Notes under the pieces: model-generated
The model's database searches: none
Seen by the model: only the letters and a program-made list of their open reading frames with translations
Told to the model about the DNA's origin: nothing
NCBI RefSeq assembly: GCF_041146395.1
Contig: NC_090989.1
Span: 240,860,843-240,924,842, forward strand
DNA length: 64,000 nt
Direction: 5' to 3'
From: Eulemur rufifrons
Taxonomy: Eukaryota; Chordata; Mammalia; Primates; Lemuridae
In this document: in pieces, positions 22,880 through 33,645 of the stretch
Numbering within the stretch: position 1 is the stretch's first letter
Layout: each line of letters begins with the position of its first letter
Made by a program: the position numbers and the translations under genes

Positions 22880-24660
22880 CAAAAATCATGCATCATATCC
22901 CCAAAGCTGGGGCCATGCTTAATGGAAAAACACAAAAAACATTCCCATTAAAGTCAGCAACAAGGCAAGGACTTCACGTTCACTACAACCTTTTAACACT
23001 GCTCTGGAGATACGTGCCAACACAATTAGAAAAGGCAAGGAATTAACCAGTTGAACACTTGCCAGGAGGCTGTTATCAGTATTTGTGGATGATATGATCG
23101 TATACTTATGGGGAAACAATAAGAGAGCTAATAGGAAAAAATATTAAAATGAATAAGAAAACTCAAAAAGGCAGCTATGTACAAAATGAGTGCTAAAAAA
23201 AAAACAACAACAGCCTTAAATATAAAAACAACAATCAGAAAGTAGGGTAGAAGACAGATCCCATTTATAATAGCAACCTAAATGATAAAATAACTAGAAA
23301 TCTAAGAAATATGATTTCAATGAAAATACTGACATAACTTTTTTTCACTAAACAGATTTTAAATCGTCTATGGAAAATATATAGTAACAAGAATATTTTT
23401 AAAAATTCTGCAAAAGAAAAGTAAGAAAGGCAGACTGGTTGTACCAGCTGGTATAACAAAGCTAGAGTAATTAAAACATCATGGTACTGATTTAAAAAAA
23501 TAAAATCCAGAAGTAGACTCCCAAACACATGAGAATGTACAATATGATGAAGGTGGCATTTCATATCAGCGTTAGAAAAACACGCACTTCAGCAAATGGT
23601 GTTGAGACAACTAGGTCACCATTTAGAAAAAAATAAAGCTGGATGCCTAAATTTACCCATCAAACAAAGTAAATTCCAGATGGGTGTAAGTCACTAGAAA
23701 AAACATGAAAGAATTATTTTATAATCTTAGAAAGGCAAAAACCTAAGTATGAAAAAAAAAAAAAATCCCAGAAACCACAAAGAATAAAATGGATAAGCTC
23801 AACTGCATAAAAATAAAAAATTGTGTACAACATACACAACAAAATCAAAAGGCAGACAATGACAACACACTGAGGAAACCATTTGTAACACATGTAACAA
23901 AGGACTAATTTTCTGAATATACATAATCACTGTAAATCCATTAGAAAAAGGCCAAACACACAATAGGAAAATGGGCAAAGGACGTGAATACACAGGTCTC
24001 TCTCTCTCTCTCTCTCACATGCACTCCAAAACAATACAAAACACTTAAAAAGATATTTAAGAGAAGGCAAACTACATTTCTCACATGTCAAATTAGCAAA
24101 TATCAAATCCTGTAATGACGCACTGCTTGGGACCATGGAAACAGCCACTCCCTTGAATTGCTGCTGGGATTATAAATTGGTGCAAACTCAGTGCAAGGCA
24201 AGTTGAATACTTATATAAAAATGTATAGCACATATACCCTGCTATTCCACTTCAGAGAATTTATCCTATAGATATAGTGACACATATGCCCAAAGATAGA
24301 GCCACAAAGATATTCTTGCAGCATAGTTTATAAGAGCAAAGGAGGAGAAATAACCTAAGTGATCACCAATAAGGGAATGGTTTAATAGATAATGGCATTT
24401 CTTCACAATGCTTCAACAGAAGGCATTCAAACAAGATTTGCTCTCTCTGTACTAACCACTCCCCAAGATATAGTGTTAGAATTTTTATAATAATATGAAA
24501 AGTCATCTACCATTTCTATAACAACAACAAAAAAGGATACGTACACTTCTGCACATATATATAAGAAACCAGCAACACTGGTTGCCTTTAGGGAGTGGAG
24601 ACATAGAGCTGGGAAGGGGACTTACTTTTCACACATACCTGCACCCTGTGCGTGCATTAC
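22880..24660 (+). mobile_element. Degraded L1 with reverse-transcriptase remnant
   Basis: Plus-strand L1 ORF2 region. Positions 23072-23107 can be read as LSVFVDDMIVYL, the RT catalytic box of L1 ORF2p, in which the usual FADD is FVDD here. Further on come the ORF2 3' region (about 23220-23560) and the typical late landmarks 'tggttgcctttagggagtgg' near 24580. Stop codons and frame shifts are frequent, so no protein is made. The many minus-strand frames here are shadows. Confidence 0.75.
23999..24017. repeat. (TC)n microsatellite inside the L1
   Basis: A run of about ten TC units interrupts the L1 sequence. Confidence 0.9.
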
Positions 24661-24784
24661 CTACTAAGAAGCCAATTAAGTAGCAGAAAGATGGAGACAG
24701 TAGTCATTTTGCCTTGTGGCTTGAGATTAGGATGGGGGGAAGGGCAGAGATGAAACTGAATTACAAAATCAATCTTGTGGAGTT

Positions 24785-24862
24785 ATGAGCATTAGAAAAA
24801 ATGTTATAACACTTAGCAACTGGCCTGCAGTAGGTGTCCAATAAATGTTAGCTATTATTACC
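24785..24862 (+). repeat. MIR 3' end
   Basis: 'cctgcagtaggtgtccaataaatgttagctattatta' is the forward MIR 3' end. Confidence 0.6.
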
Positions 24863-25853
24863 CACAGATTACATAACAGAATCACACATCATTTAGTGAA
24901 GTGGGAGGTTTGATTTTGCAGGTTTGACGAGGGTAGAGTGAATTCTCCCATTACTCTTTCTGTGTTGCATATCCAGATGGTGGGGTCTGCTAGGGCCAGC
25001 TGTGAGTCACCAGGGCCATGACTGTGAGGGGAGAGCTGGAGGTTGGCTTGTAGCCACAGTTCATACCCCAGCCTCGGCCCAGAGGGCAGCCAACCCAGAA
25101 CACACCTTGGGCAATGGACCTTGTAACAAACACCTGCCCAGCCCTTCAGCACTTAAAAATTTCCCTTGCCAAAGGGGTGAGCTCCCAAGCAACCAACCTG
25201 ATACTGTGCTCCTCTGCCCACCCCCACAACCAGTTGTGAACACAATCAACTAGATACAGTATGGACACCTGACCCAAGCTGAGCCAATCAGATTTTCTTC
25301 CTTGGGAATTCAGAACTTGAACCAACAGAGAACTGAGTCCGTCTCTATGTGGCTGGAAGTATCATAGGTAAATATGGGAGCTGTGAATAAGAACAGCAAC
25401 AGAAAAATCCAGTCCTCTACAAGAAAAAAGTGAAGAATGAATCACAGAAGACTTCCACTTTCTGATTCTAATCCCTTCCAGAGGCATAATTACATTAGTG
25501 CCTTTGTATTTTGTGAGAAGTTTCTGGATTCTTAGAATTCATGCCCTTTTTATCTCTTTTCTTTAAGCCAGGTTGACTTGGTTTCTAAGTTGTTGTTTGT
25601 TTTGTACCTAAAAACATCCAAACCAGCACAGACATTGAAAACATGTTAAATCCTAGTCTCCTATGGCTAGTGACAGAGGCACATGGGGTGAGGCCAAAGT
25701 AACTGCTGTCCAGTTGGAGATCAGTTTTGACATCTCTTCTAAAAGATAAGCATGTGTGTGTCTGGGTGGGCAGAGTTAGGGCTACTAAAGTGGTTGTGGA
25801 GAGAAGGGGAGGGAGAGCTGGGCATAAGAGGCTTCCCTAAAAAATATGCTGTG
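24863..25853. other. Intergenic, nothing recognised
   Basis: No exon or RNA gene is seen. The overlapping frames at 24889-25253 lack support. Confidence 0.4.
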
Positions 25854-25858
25854 GCTGT

Positions 25859-26768
25859 TGTATTAGTTTCTGTCTTCATCTGTATTGTGTAGCTATAACA
25901 GAATACCTGAGACTGGGTGATTTATAAAGGAAAGAGGTTTATTTGGCTCACAATTCTGTAGGCTGCAAAGTCCAAAAGCATGGCGCCACCATCTGCTTGG
26001 CTCTGGGGAGGGCCAAGTGCTGCTTCACCTCAAGGCGGAAAAGCAGAAAGGCCAGCAGGTGCGTGCAGAGATACACAGGAGAGGCTGGGCTCATGTATAA
26101 CAACCCAACCTGTTCTCTCAGGAGCTAATCCATCCATTCCAGAGAGAGCTGGGACTCAGTCCCATGGGACAGCATCAATCTATTCATGAGGGCGGTTCCC
26201 CCATGACCCAAACACCTCTCCGGTGCCAGCACTGCCACAATGGGAATCAAATTTCAACATGAGTTTTGGCACGGGAGACCCACACCCAAACCATAGCAGT
26301 TTCCTAGGGCTGCCATAACAAAGCACCTCAAACTGGGTGGCTTAAAGAGAACCCCAGAAACTTATTGCCTCACAGTTTTGGAGTCCAGAAGTCCGAAGTC
26401 GTGTCATCAGGGCCATGCTTTTTCCAAAACCTATAAGGGAGAATTCTTCCTCACCTCTTCCTCGCTGGTGGCGGTGATGGTCAATCCTCAGCTTCCTTGG
26501 CTTGCAGCTGCATCACTCCAGTCCCTGCCTCTGTTACCCGATGTGGTCTCCCTGTGTGTCTCTGCCTTCACACTGGCACTCTCCTGTGTGTGTCTGTGTC
26601 GAAATTCCCATTTTCTCATAGGGACCCCAGTCATTGGATTAGGGCCTACCTTAATGACCTTAAATTAATTACGCTGCAAAGATCTAATTTCCAAAAAGGT
26701 CACATTCAAAGGCAACAGGGGTTAGGACTTCAACATATTTTTTGGAGGACACAATTCAACTCATAACA
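25859..26768 (-). mobile_element. MLT1-type MaLR solo LTR, split by a younger LTR
   Basis: The first 12 bases TGTATTAGTTTC (25859-25870) join across the inner element to CTAGGGCTGCCATAACAAAG (26304 on) and run to GACACAATTCAACTCATAACA at 26768. Perfect five-base target duplications GCTGT flank the whole (25854-25858 and 26769-26773). This is a solo MLT1 LTR on the minus strand with no internal MaLR sequence. Confidence 0.85.
25871..26298 (-). mobile_element. MST/THE1-type MaLR solo LTR nested in an MLT1
   Basis: Reverse MST-type LTR: it contains 'ataacagaatacctgagactgggtgatttataaaggaaagagg' and ends 'gacccacacccaaaccatagca'. Perfect five-base target duplications GTTTC lie at 25866-25870 and 26299-26303 and fall inside the MLT1 sequence. 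It is therefore younger than the MLT1 copy. Confidence 0.85.
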
Positions 26769-26773
26769 GCTGT

Positions 26774-27264
26774 CAAAGGGAAGAGAGCTACTGTCACTAA
26801 CTGTATCAGTTACGGTTCATCCAGGAAAACAGAAATCCCTCTGAGAGTTTAAAACAGAGGGGCTTCAGGGCAGGGAATCGGTAACACAGGTGATAGAAGA
26901 GGCTGAGAAGCCAGGCAGGAGACGGTGAACAACCCAGAGACTGGCAAGAGCAGAAAGCTGCTGCCACGTCTAAACTGGAGAGACAAAGTAGGTGGCCGTG
27001 TTAGGGTCACTAACTGGAAGTGAGAACCAAGGCAGCCCTGTCAGGAGGAAGCTAGAGCCAGGGAGGAGCAGAGGAGGGAGAAGTAGCTGGGCTTCCTCCA
27101 TCCTCCCAGGTCCAATCTCCTACCAGGGCCTCCCTTGGCCGGGATCCCACTGACACTGGAGGCTTCAGGGACGGCCCCCTGACACCGAGAGAGCAGGGAA
27201 GGGGAAGGAATGGAGTTGAGGGCAAGCAGACCCAGGACTGGCCTACTCACTGTACACCAGACTT
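26774..27264. other. Intergenic, possibly an old LTR remnant
   Basis: 'ttacggttcatccaggaaaacagaaatccctctgag' near 26811-26846 resembles the reverse 3' end of ERVL-type LTRs, but the rest is not assignable. No gene is seen. Confidence 0.25.
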
Positions 27265-27370
27265 CTAATTTTAGCCTCAACAACCTATGATATGAGGATT
27301 AGTGTTCTAATTTTGAAAGGGAGATGCTGAGACTCAGAGAATGTAAGTAGCTCACTCCAGGTCACCAGCT
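27265..27370 (-). repeat. MIR SINE fragment
   Basis: 'ttgaaagggagatgctgagactcagagaatgtaagtagctcactccaggtcacc' is reverse MIR. Confidence 0.6.
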
Positions 27371-27699
27371 CCAAGCTCCCTTCTGTCTTGGGTTTGCACA
27401 CGGAGTTGCTTGGGGGCTGTGGCTACTTCCCCTCAGCCTCTGCAGGTTCCACACTGATTCCATCTCTCCTCTCTCTGTACTGTCCCCAGACAGCCCCCTT
27501 GACAAACAAACAGACTGAGGGAAAGCCCTTCTGTAAAGCACCCAGTGGACAAGGACAGACTCAACAACCATTGATTGGCTCACCATCCAATAACCATTGG
27601 ATCACCATGGATATTTCCTTTCTTTCCTCCTGCCCTTTGGGCTTTTTCTCAGGCTTCAGACCATGCTTACTCTCTGGATCTCTCTCTCTCTTTGTGCCA

Positions 27700-27930
27700 G
27701 ACCTGCAAACACCCTAACCCTGCTTCCCCTGGCTAACTTCTTTTTTATCCTTGAGATCTCATCCTCATCGTCACTTTTTCAAAGACGCCACTTCTAACCC
27801 CACAGACCATCATGTGCCCTTTGGCTGCAGAGACTTCCTCTTTCATAATCCTCATACAGTTGGTAATTTTGGGCCTGGTGGGGTGACCTATTAACTTATG
27901 GGTGTTCTTCTATTTCCCCATTTCTTCACA
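27700..27930 (+). repeat. LINE-2 fragment
   Basis: Forward L2-like: 'taacttcttttttatccttgagatctcatcctcatcg', then 'tttttcaaagacgccacttctaacccc', 'cctctttcataatcctcatacagttgg'. It is degraded. Confidence 0.4.
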
Positions 27931-28829
27931 TCTACCTGGTGCCGGGCTTTCTATTCCTTTGCTGTGGGGATTTTCCCTGAGGGGAAGTAGAGGCTGAATG
28001 AAGACGCTGCTCTCCATGTAAAACACCAAGTCCTCTGCGGGCAAGGTGAAGGGAGAGAGCCCTGCCTCTGATGACAGGAAGAGAGAAAAGAGAGACTCCC
28101 TTTGAGAAGAGGAAGGTAGGTGATTGTTGACAAATGCTTGAGCTTAGCAGAGACCACACAGAAGTATAGCCAAGGGTTAGAGGAAAAGTTTTCCCCTGAG
28201 CACATTTTCCAAAAATTCAGCCTGTTTAACAATTTTAAGTCATATGTTGACATAGCTGCTGTTCAGAATATGAACAATGATAGAGGAAAGAGTATAAAAT
28301 ACATGGGAAGTTGGACAATGGTGCCCTCTCCCCTACCATCCAAAGGCAGCTCAGCCCTATCCTGCAGACCATCCTCCCCCGTTGCTGGGTGGCACCTATT
28401 GTGTCTCAGACAGAAGTGTGCCCCAGGAGCTGTGAAGAGACCTCAGATGGCTGGCCCAGGGGTGCACCTGGGGAAGCCAGCGCCTTGTCGTGGTCATCCC
28501 AGCTCAGGCAAAGACTCATATGTCCACAGGTGGCATCAAAGCAGAGGAATACCTCTGAGCTGGTAAGCATCTCAGCCTCCTTTGCCTTAGGCAAAATAGG
28601 GCTGCCAGCTGCAACTGTGATGGACCAGGAACCAGAGGCCCTTCCTTTGTTTTCAGAATCCTCATGAAGGCTCTGGGCTTTTGGTGCAAACCTAGGAGTT
28701 GGAATTTCCTGTTGCCCTGGCAGGATGGGAGCTTAAAGTCAGCACTGATTTAAAGAAAACAAACAAATGTGTGTATTTTTGCACATGAATTGTGGACTGA
28801 GGTTCATGCTCACGCAATTTGTTTAATGT
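27931..28829. other. Intergenic, nothing recognised
   Basis: The 148-residue plus-strand frame 28120-28566 and the overlapping frame 28311-28667 have no recognisable domain and lie among unrelated frames on the other strand. No exon is called. Confidence 0.4.
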
Positions 28830-28925
28830 CTAATTTTTCTAAGTCCCTGACAGCCAAGACCGTCTGTCTGAACTTACGACCCAATGCATAGTAAGTACTC
28901 AGTCAATATTTGCTGAGTCGAGTGA
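28830..28925 (+). repeat. LINE-2 3' end
   Basis: 'gcatagtaagtactcagtcaatatttgctgagtcgagtgaatg' is the forward L2 3' terminus. Confidence 0.65.
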
Positions 28926-29695
28926 ATGGGCCATTTTGGAAGGCAAATGTTGGAGGAGCATTTCTCTGTTTCCTGCAGCCGTGCCCTGCACGCATCAGCT
29001 CCAGGAGGCTTTGGTCCTGGCCGTCCTCTAAACCTTGCTAACACATGAGCACACACTGCAAAACTGTGCTGGTGGTTTCTGTCCAGGCAGGCATTCCCTC
29101 TGTGGTGAGAAATACCTTTGAAGTTGCCTAGCATCTTGGGGCTCCTTGCCCATCTTTTGAATTTTCAAGTGCTCCAAGCTATTGTGAGTGCGTTCTATGT
29201 TTATATTCCAAGCAGCTTGAATCTGTGCCTTGCAAAAACACAAGTTGGAAAGTTAATTCATTCCTTTATGTCAAGGTAATTGCAATTTCACCCTAATCCT
29301 CTCTTGTCAAAGACATTTCTACAATGCGGGGAGTTATCTTTTACAAGAGACACTTCAAGGTGATTTAATAACAACACTTGCTATGAGTCACATTTTCCCT
29401 GTAGTCGTCTACTCTTCAGCTGGGGAGAACAGGGCTTCAAGTACAGAAGACAGAAGGCATTTGACTAGGTTCACAATCCACTTACACACTCTCGTCCAAA
29501 TGTACACCTTCAAGAAAAAAAGAAAGCCCTAATGAGCACTTGTGGTAACTAAGGTGCTAAATGGGACCTCTCAAAGCAATGCTATTTTTGTTTATTTGCT
29601 TTAGGGAAAGCTGTATTCATTCCGTGCTCGGAAACTTCTTAAAACACTTATGAATTTAATGACTGTGGACAAAGAGGAAATTTAATATGGAGATC
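28926..29695. other. Intergenic, nothing recognised
   Basis: AT-rich, with no exon or RNA gene seen. Confidence 0.4.
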
Positions 29696-29699
29696 GGTT

Positions 29700-29775
29700 A
29701 TTAACTCAACAATTTACTGAGCCCCTACTATGAGCACGGCACTGCGAGGGGTGTGGCTACAGCAACACGCAGGCT
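29700..29775 (-). repeat. LINE-2 3' end
   Basis: 'ttaactcaacaatttactgagcccctactatgagcacggcactg' is the reverse L2 terminus. Confidence 0.6.
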
Positions 29776-29930
29776 CGTCTGCCAGCTGCCACACCAAGCT
29801 AGGGTTCTACTGGGACTGCAGATGTTAAATAACAAAGACCAAAGGTGTCTCTCTTAAACAGAAAACTATAAATTTATGTTATATGCTCCTTTTCACTCCG
29901 TCTGCATAATAAAAGGAATGTGGATGGATT

Positions 29931-29952
29931 TTTTTTTTTTTTTTTTTTTTTT
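29931..29952. repeat. Poly(T) tract
   Basis: 22 T in a row with no adjoining SINE body on either side. Confidence 0.95.
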
Positions 29953-32380
29953 GATGTAACCAAATTCCCATCTCACTGCACAGTAGGAAAAAGTTTGCAC
30001 ACACTTCACGGCTGAAGACTGTTCAGCTCTACAGGGTGAGGTCTTCGCCCACCAGCCCGCCTCTGTCAGTCTCAGCCCAAGAGGAAATCAAGCTGAAGAA
30101 GAGAGGTCTCAGTGGAAATTGTCTTTGAAAGGCTTACCATAATTTCTCCCTGAAAAAAACACATAAACAAAACACATTTTTACATCAAGACTAAGCAATT
30201 AGGACAAGAGGACAACTTTGCCAAGTGCCACTTACTCCCACCTCCAGCTGGAATTTTCTGGGCATGCCAGCACTGGCGTTGCTTGCTGTAGGCAGATTCT
30301 CTACCCATGCTTATAAAAACCCACACTGGCTACTCCTAATGGGGTTCTTAGCATGCCTCTTTCAACTGGATTCCTGAAACAAGGAACAATGTAATTGGCA
30401 GGTAACAACAGGTTAACAAAATTGTCTTAACAAATACTGGTTCATTTTCAGTTCAGACTTTCACCAGCCAAGACGTTCTATACAAAAGACGACCCACGTG
30501 TTGGAGCCATGCTGAGATGCCAGAACACTGGAGACACTGAACAAATCGGGTTTGCATCTTGATTAGAAAAGAACTGCTCCTCTTATCCATGCGTGATGTC
30601 ATGTGCTGAATATGGTCATTTAAGATATAAAATTACTTGGCACATAGCTATCTTGAACCCTTTGTGGAATGAAATGGGATAGAAATGAATTAAATGGTCA
30701 GAGGCTTTAACTTCTGTCCTACACTTTTGAAAGTTAGAAGAACAAAGGGCAACAGCAGCTGTTTCCATATTGATAATCACGTTTTCCACGAGCAATTGGC
30801 TCTCTTTGGTTGGAGCCAATGCCTTGCCTTAACAGAGAATCTAAGCTACCCACAGAGGATCCTTATATTTGGAGAGATTCCTGTGCAGAACATTGGAAAC
30901 AAGGACGCTCACACCCGTCTGCTGTGGGTCTCAGTGTCTGAGGTTCCCTGCAAGGGGTCCACGCAATCACGGTGCCACAGCCCTGTGGGGGAGCAACTCT
31001 TCTCCCTTGCTCCCAAGGGAGAGACAGGAGCTGGGTGACTCTCCCTCCCTGATGGCCTTGGTATGAGCTAATGATCCTACTGGGAATGCACAAATGCTAG
31101 GATTTCAAGACAGAGAGGAAAGCTTAAGCTGAGGTTGCCACAAAGGATTTTGGTAAGGCCCAATTAAATCTCCAGGTGTGGGGCCTTGGCATGGTGCGGC
31201 CAGGGCTGAGAACTACTAGTTTAACTAAAAACAGCTGCCTTTCTCCACCAAAATATATGAGTGAATAATGCACCCTGTTTTCCAGATGGATAACGCAAAC
31301 AAGTGCTCTATCAAGGTATTTTTTGTGTCCCCCCCAAGGATGTTGGGAACATCTGGGGAATGATGGTTGTAGAGTGGGGATGTAGTACTGCCTGGAGCCA
31401 GGTGTGTGGGTCCCAAAGCAGATATCAATGCCTAGAATTAACGGGAATGGGAGAGCCAAAGCTAGATCTTTGCCATGTTGTATAGGTGTGGGACCCAAAA
31501 AGGAAGCCTAGGTAGTGGAAAAAGTGGGCATATTGCTGGCCTCTCAGAAGGGAAGGAGGGAATAGCTTATGTGCTAGAAGGAAGCCAGTTTCCACATTGC
31601 ATACCACAGGGACCAACCTTCATTCCTGGGGTGCCCCTAACCTCTTTGGCTCATTGGGTGTCTATGGTCCTCAATGGCTATGGGTTGGTTCTATGTATGA
31701 GAACCAAATTGAAGAGGGTAGTTAGTGGCCTTTAGTACAATACAAAAAATCAGGTACTAGGATTTCAAAAAACTGGACGCTGATGGTCTGCATTGGTAAT
31801 GGGGCCAAAATCTAAACCACCCTGGAAAACCCAGGGTGGTCACTGTACTCAAGTGCCACAGACAGGTATTTTGCATAATGAAAGCTTTGGGCTTTGATTC
31901 ATGTTTATGCTGCTCGCTCATGACCTTTCTCAGGAATTAGTGCTGCCATATGTTGGAAATTTACCTGTATTAGGTTTTCACATGCATGAGACTTGATACT
32001 TGGCTTCAGCTCGGCAAATGTCTATCTCCCTAGGGCTTCCTATCCAAATCTTTCCACTCCCTTCAAATGACTTTCTGGGAGAAGAAAATTTTGGATTTTC
32101 AAAACAGAAACTAAGAAAGGCCTAGTGAGCCACAGTGGTACAATCATGTCCTGTGCTTCTTAGCACTCTAATCAGACTTTCTGCCATGGCAACTTGTTTG
32201 TTGTAACCCAGGCGCACCCCTTGCAAAGGATAACATTCGGGACCTTGCTGTAACAAATTTAGAGTAACCCAATCCTATTTTTTCTATACTGAGCAACATT
32301 TCCAACTGTTACCTTGATAAATCATGCTGGGTCTCTGTTACTGAGTCACATATGTCCAAGTTTAGCAGCCCCCAAGAGCT
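29953..32380. other. Intergenic, nothing recognised
   Basis: A 2.4-kb stretch with no gene seen. It contains a perfect 10-bp hairpin at 31816-31840 and a fragment near 31196-31220 resembling the 3' end of a MER5-type element. Confidence 0.4.
31816..31840. other. Perfect short hairpin
   Basis: ACCACCCTGG, loop AAAAC, CCAGGGTGGT. The arms are a perfect 10-bp inverted repeat. It is too short for a miRNA precursor, and its role is unknown. Confidence 0.6.
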
Positions 32381-32384
32381 GCGG

Positions 32385-32490
32385 TGCTCAGCTCTAGTTG
32401 TATATTGGAATCACCTGAGAAACTTGAAAAAGTGCTGGTGCCTGGTACCTCGCCAGCAAAGATTCTAATTTATTTGTTCTGGAGTGGGGG
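32385..32490 (+). repeat. MER5-type fragment
   Basis: 'ctcagctctagttgtatattggaatcacctgagaaacttgaaaaag', then 'ggtgcctggtacctcgccagcaaagattctaattt' follows the MER5A order. Confidence 0.55.
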
Positions 32491-32499
32491 CAATTTTTT

Positions 32500-33200
32500 T
32501 TTTTTTTAAATCTTTGCTAGGCTCCATAATATTACTGCTAATCATTTTTAGAGAGTGAGTGCTTATAGCCAATCTCCCTGCCTGATTAACTGCAGCCCCC
32601 ATATTTCCTCCTTGACACGATTTAACAGTTAACCATTGACTTTTGATTACTGGACATCTCCAGTTCCCCAGAAGGAAATCTGAAGATTAGAGGGACCGTC
32701 TTTGCCAAATGGAAGCCTGATGTTTTTAATGAAACTAAAATATACCAGCTGTTCTCTGTGAAATTATTCTGAGGTTTCTAAGAATTTTCCACAACACCGA
32801 AGTTTGGTGGCTTAGAGTTTATTGACCCCAAGAGAGAGGGGTGTGTTTGTGACACACAGTTGTCCGTGCCATCTCTCAGATATCACTCACTATCTTTGCA
32901 TTTATTAACCTTAAAAGTATTGACTCATGGAAGCACCCTATGTGGTCAAACCCAACTTTAATCCAAAAGCCTTGGTCGTCAACATTTTTTTCAACTTTAG
33001 AAAAATCTACTCCCCAAATCTGCCACACTCTCCTTCTCTCCATCTAACAAAAAAGAAACAAACTGTCCATTGTCTGTCTGCTTAGATCTTTTTATCGCAA
33101 GGAATTATTTTTAAAAGGCTTAATTTTTGGATTGCGGGAGAGATATAAAGGACTGGATTCATTTTGGGTTCACTTCTAGTTTCTCAGTGAACTTTGCATA
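32500..33200. other. Intergenic, nothing recognised
   Basis: AT-rich unique sequence. A poly(T) run lies at about 32497-32508. No exon is seen. Confidence 0.4.
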
Positions 33201-33210
33201 TCTGCCATTT

Positions 33211-33289
33211 CTCCCATCCAAGTACTAACCAGCCCCGACCCTGCTTAGCTCCCGAGATCAGGCGTGTTCAGGGTGGTGTGGCCGTAGAT
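33211..33289 (-). pseudogene. 5S rRNA pseudogene, truncated and retroposed
   Basis: Read on the minus strand from 33289, the sequence follows 5S rRNA: TCTACGGCCACACCACCCTG, then AGCTAAGCAGGGTCGGGGC (the A-box region), then GGTTAGTACTTGGATGGGAG. It stops there, so roughly the last third of the 5S is missing. About ten bases are deleted between two GATCTCG copies of the normal gene, leaving one. An 11-base direct repeat TGCCATTTCTC flanks it at 33203-33213 and 33296-33306, as expected for target-primed insertion. No T-run terminator remains. It cannot yield functional 5S. Confidence 0.93.
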
Positions 33290-33554
33290 CATATATGCCA
33301 TTTCTCAGTACTCATGTTTAATCCTGACTGGGAAAGCGGGAAGGCAGGGATTGCTGGGTTTTTCTCTCAGTGCCATTCAAGAATAGCTCAAGACTCCTTA
33401 CACCGGAGTTGAAACACCAGGTCCTAGTTCTGAGATACCTCCCAGCCTTAGGCGTTCCTCCTGGGTTTTCACTACCTTTTGTTTACATCTCTGCTAATTT
33501 CATTATCTTCTTTTTATTAGCTGGGTTTGTTTCCTGCCTCCTTCCCATGAAGCC

Positions 33555-33645
33555 CTTCAGGGCCAAGGCTGAGTCTTTTCTTCTGAATGCATCCAATCTG
33601 ACACAGAGTAGGTACTCACATGTAGGCAATAAACAAATGACTGAC
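33555..33645 (+). repeat. LINE-2 3' end
   Basis: 'gggccaaggctgagtcttttcttc', then 'acagagtaggtactcacatgtaggcaataaacaaatgactgacg' is the forward L2 end. Confidence 0.65.

Noticed and set aside
28120..28566. 148-residue plus-strand open frame
   Set aside because: No recognisable motif; overlaps competing frames on both strands; lengths of this order are expected by chance in 64 kb.
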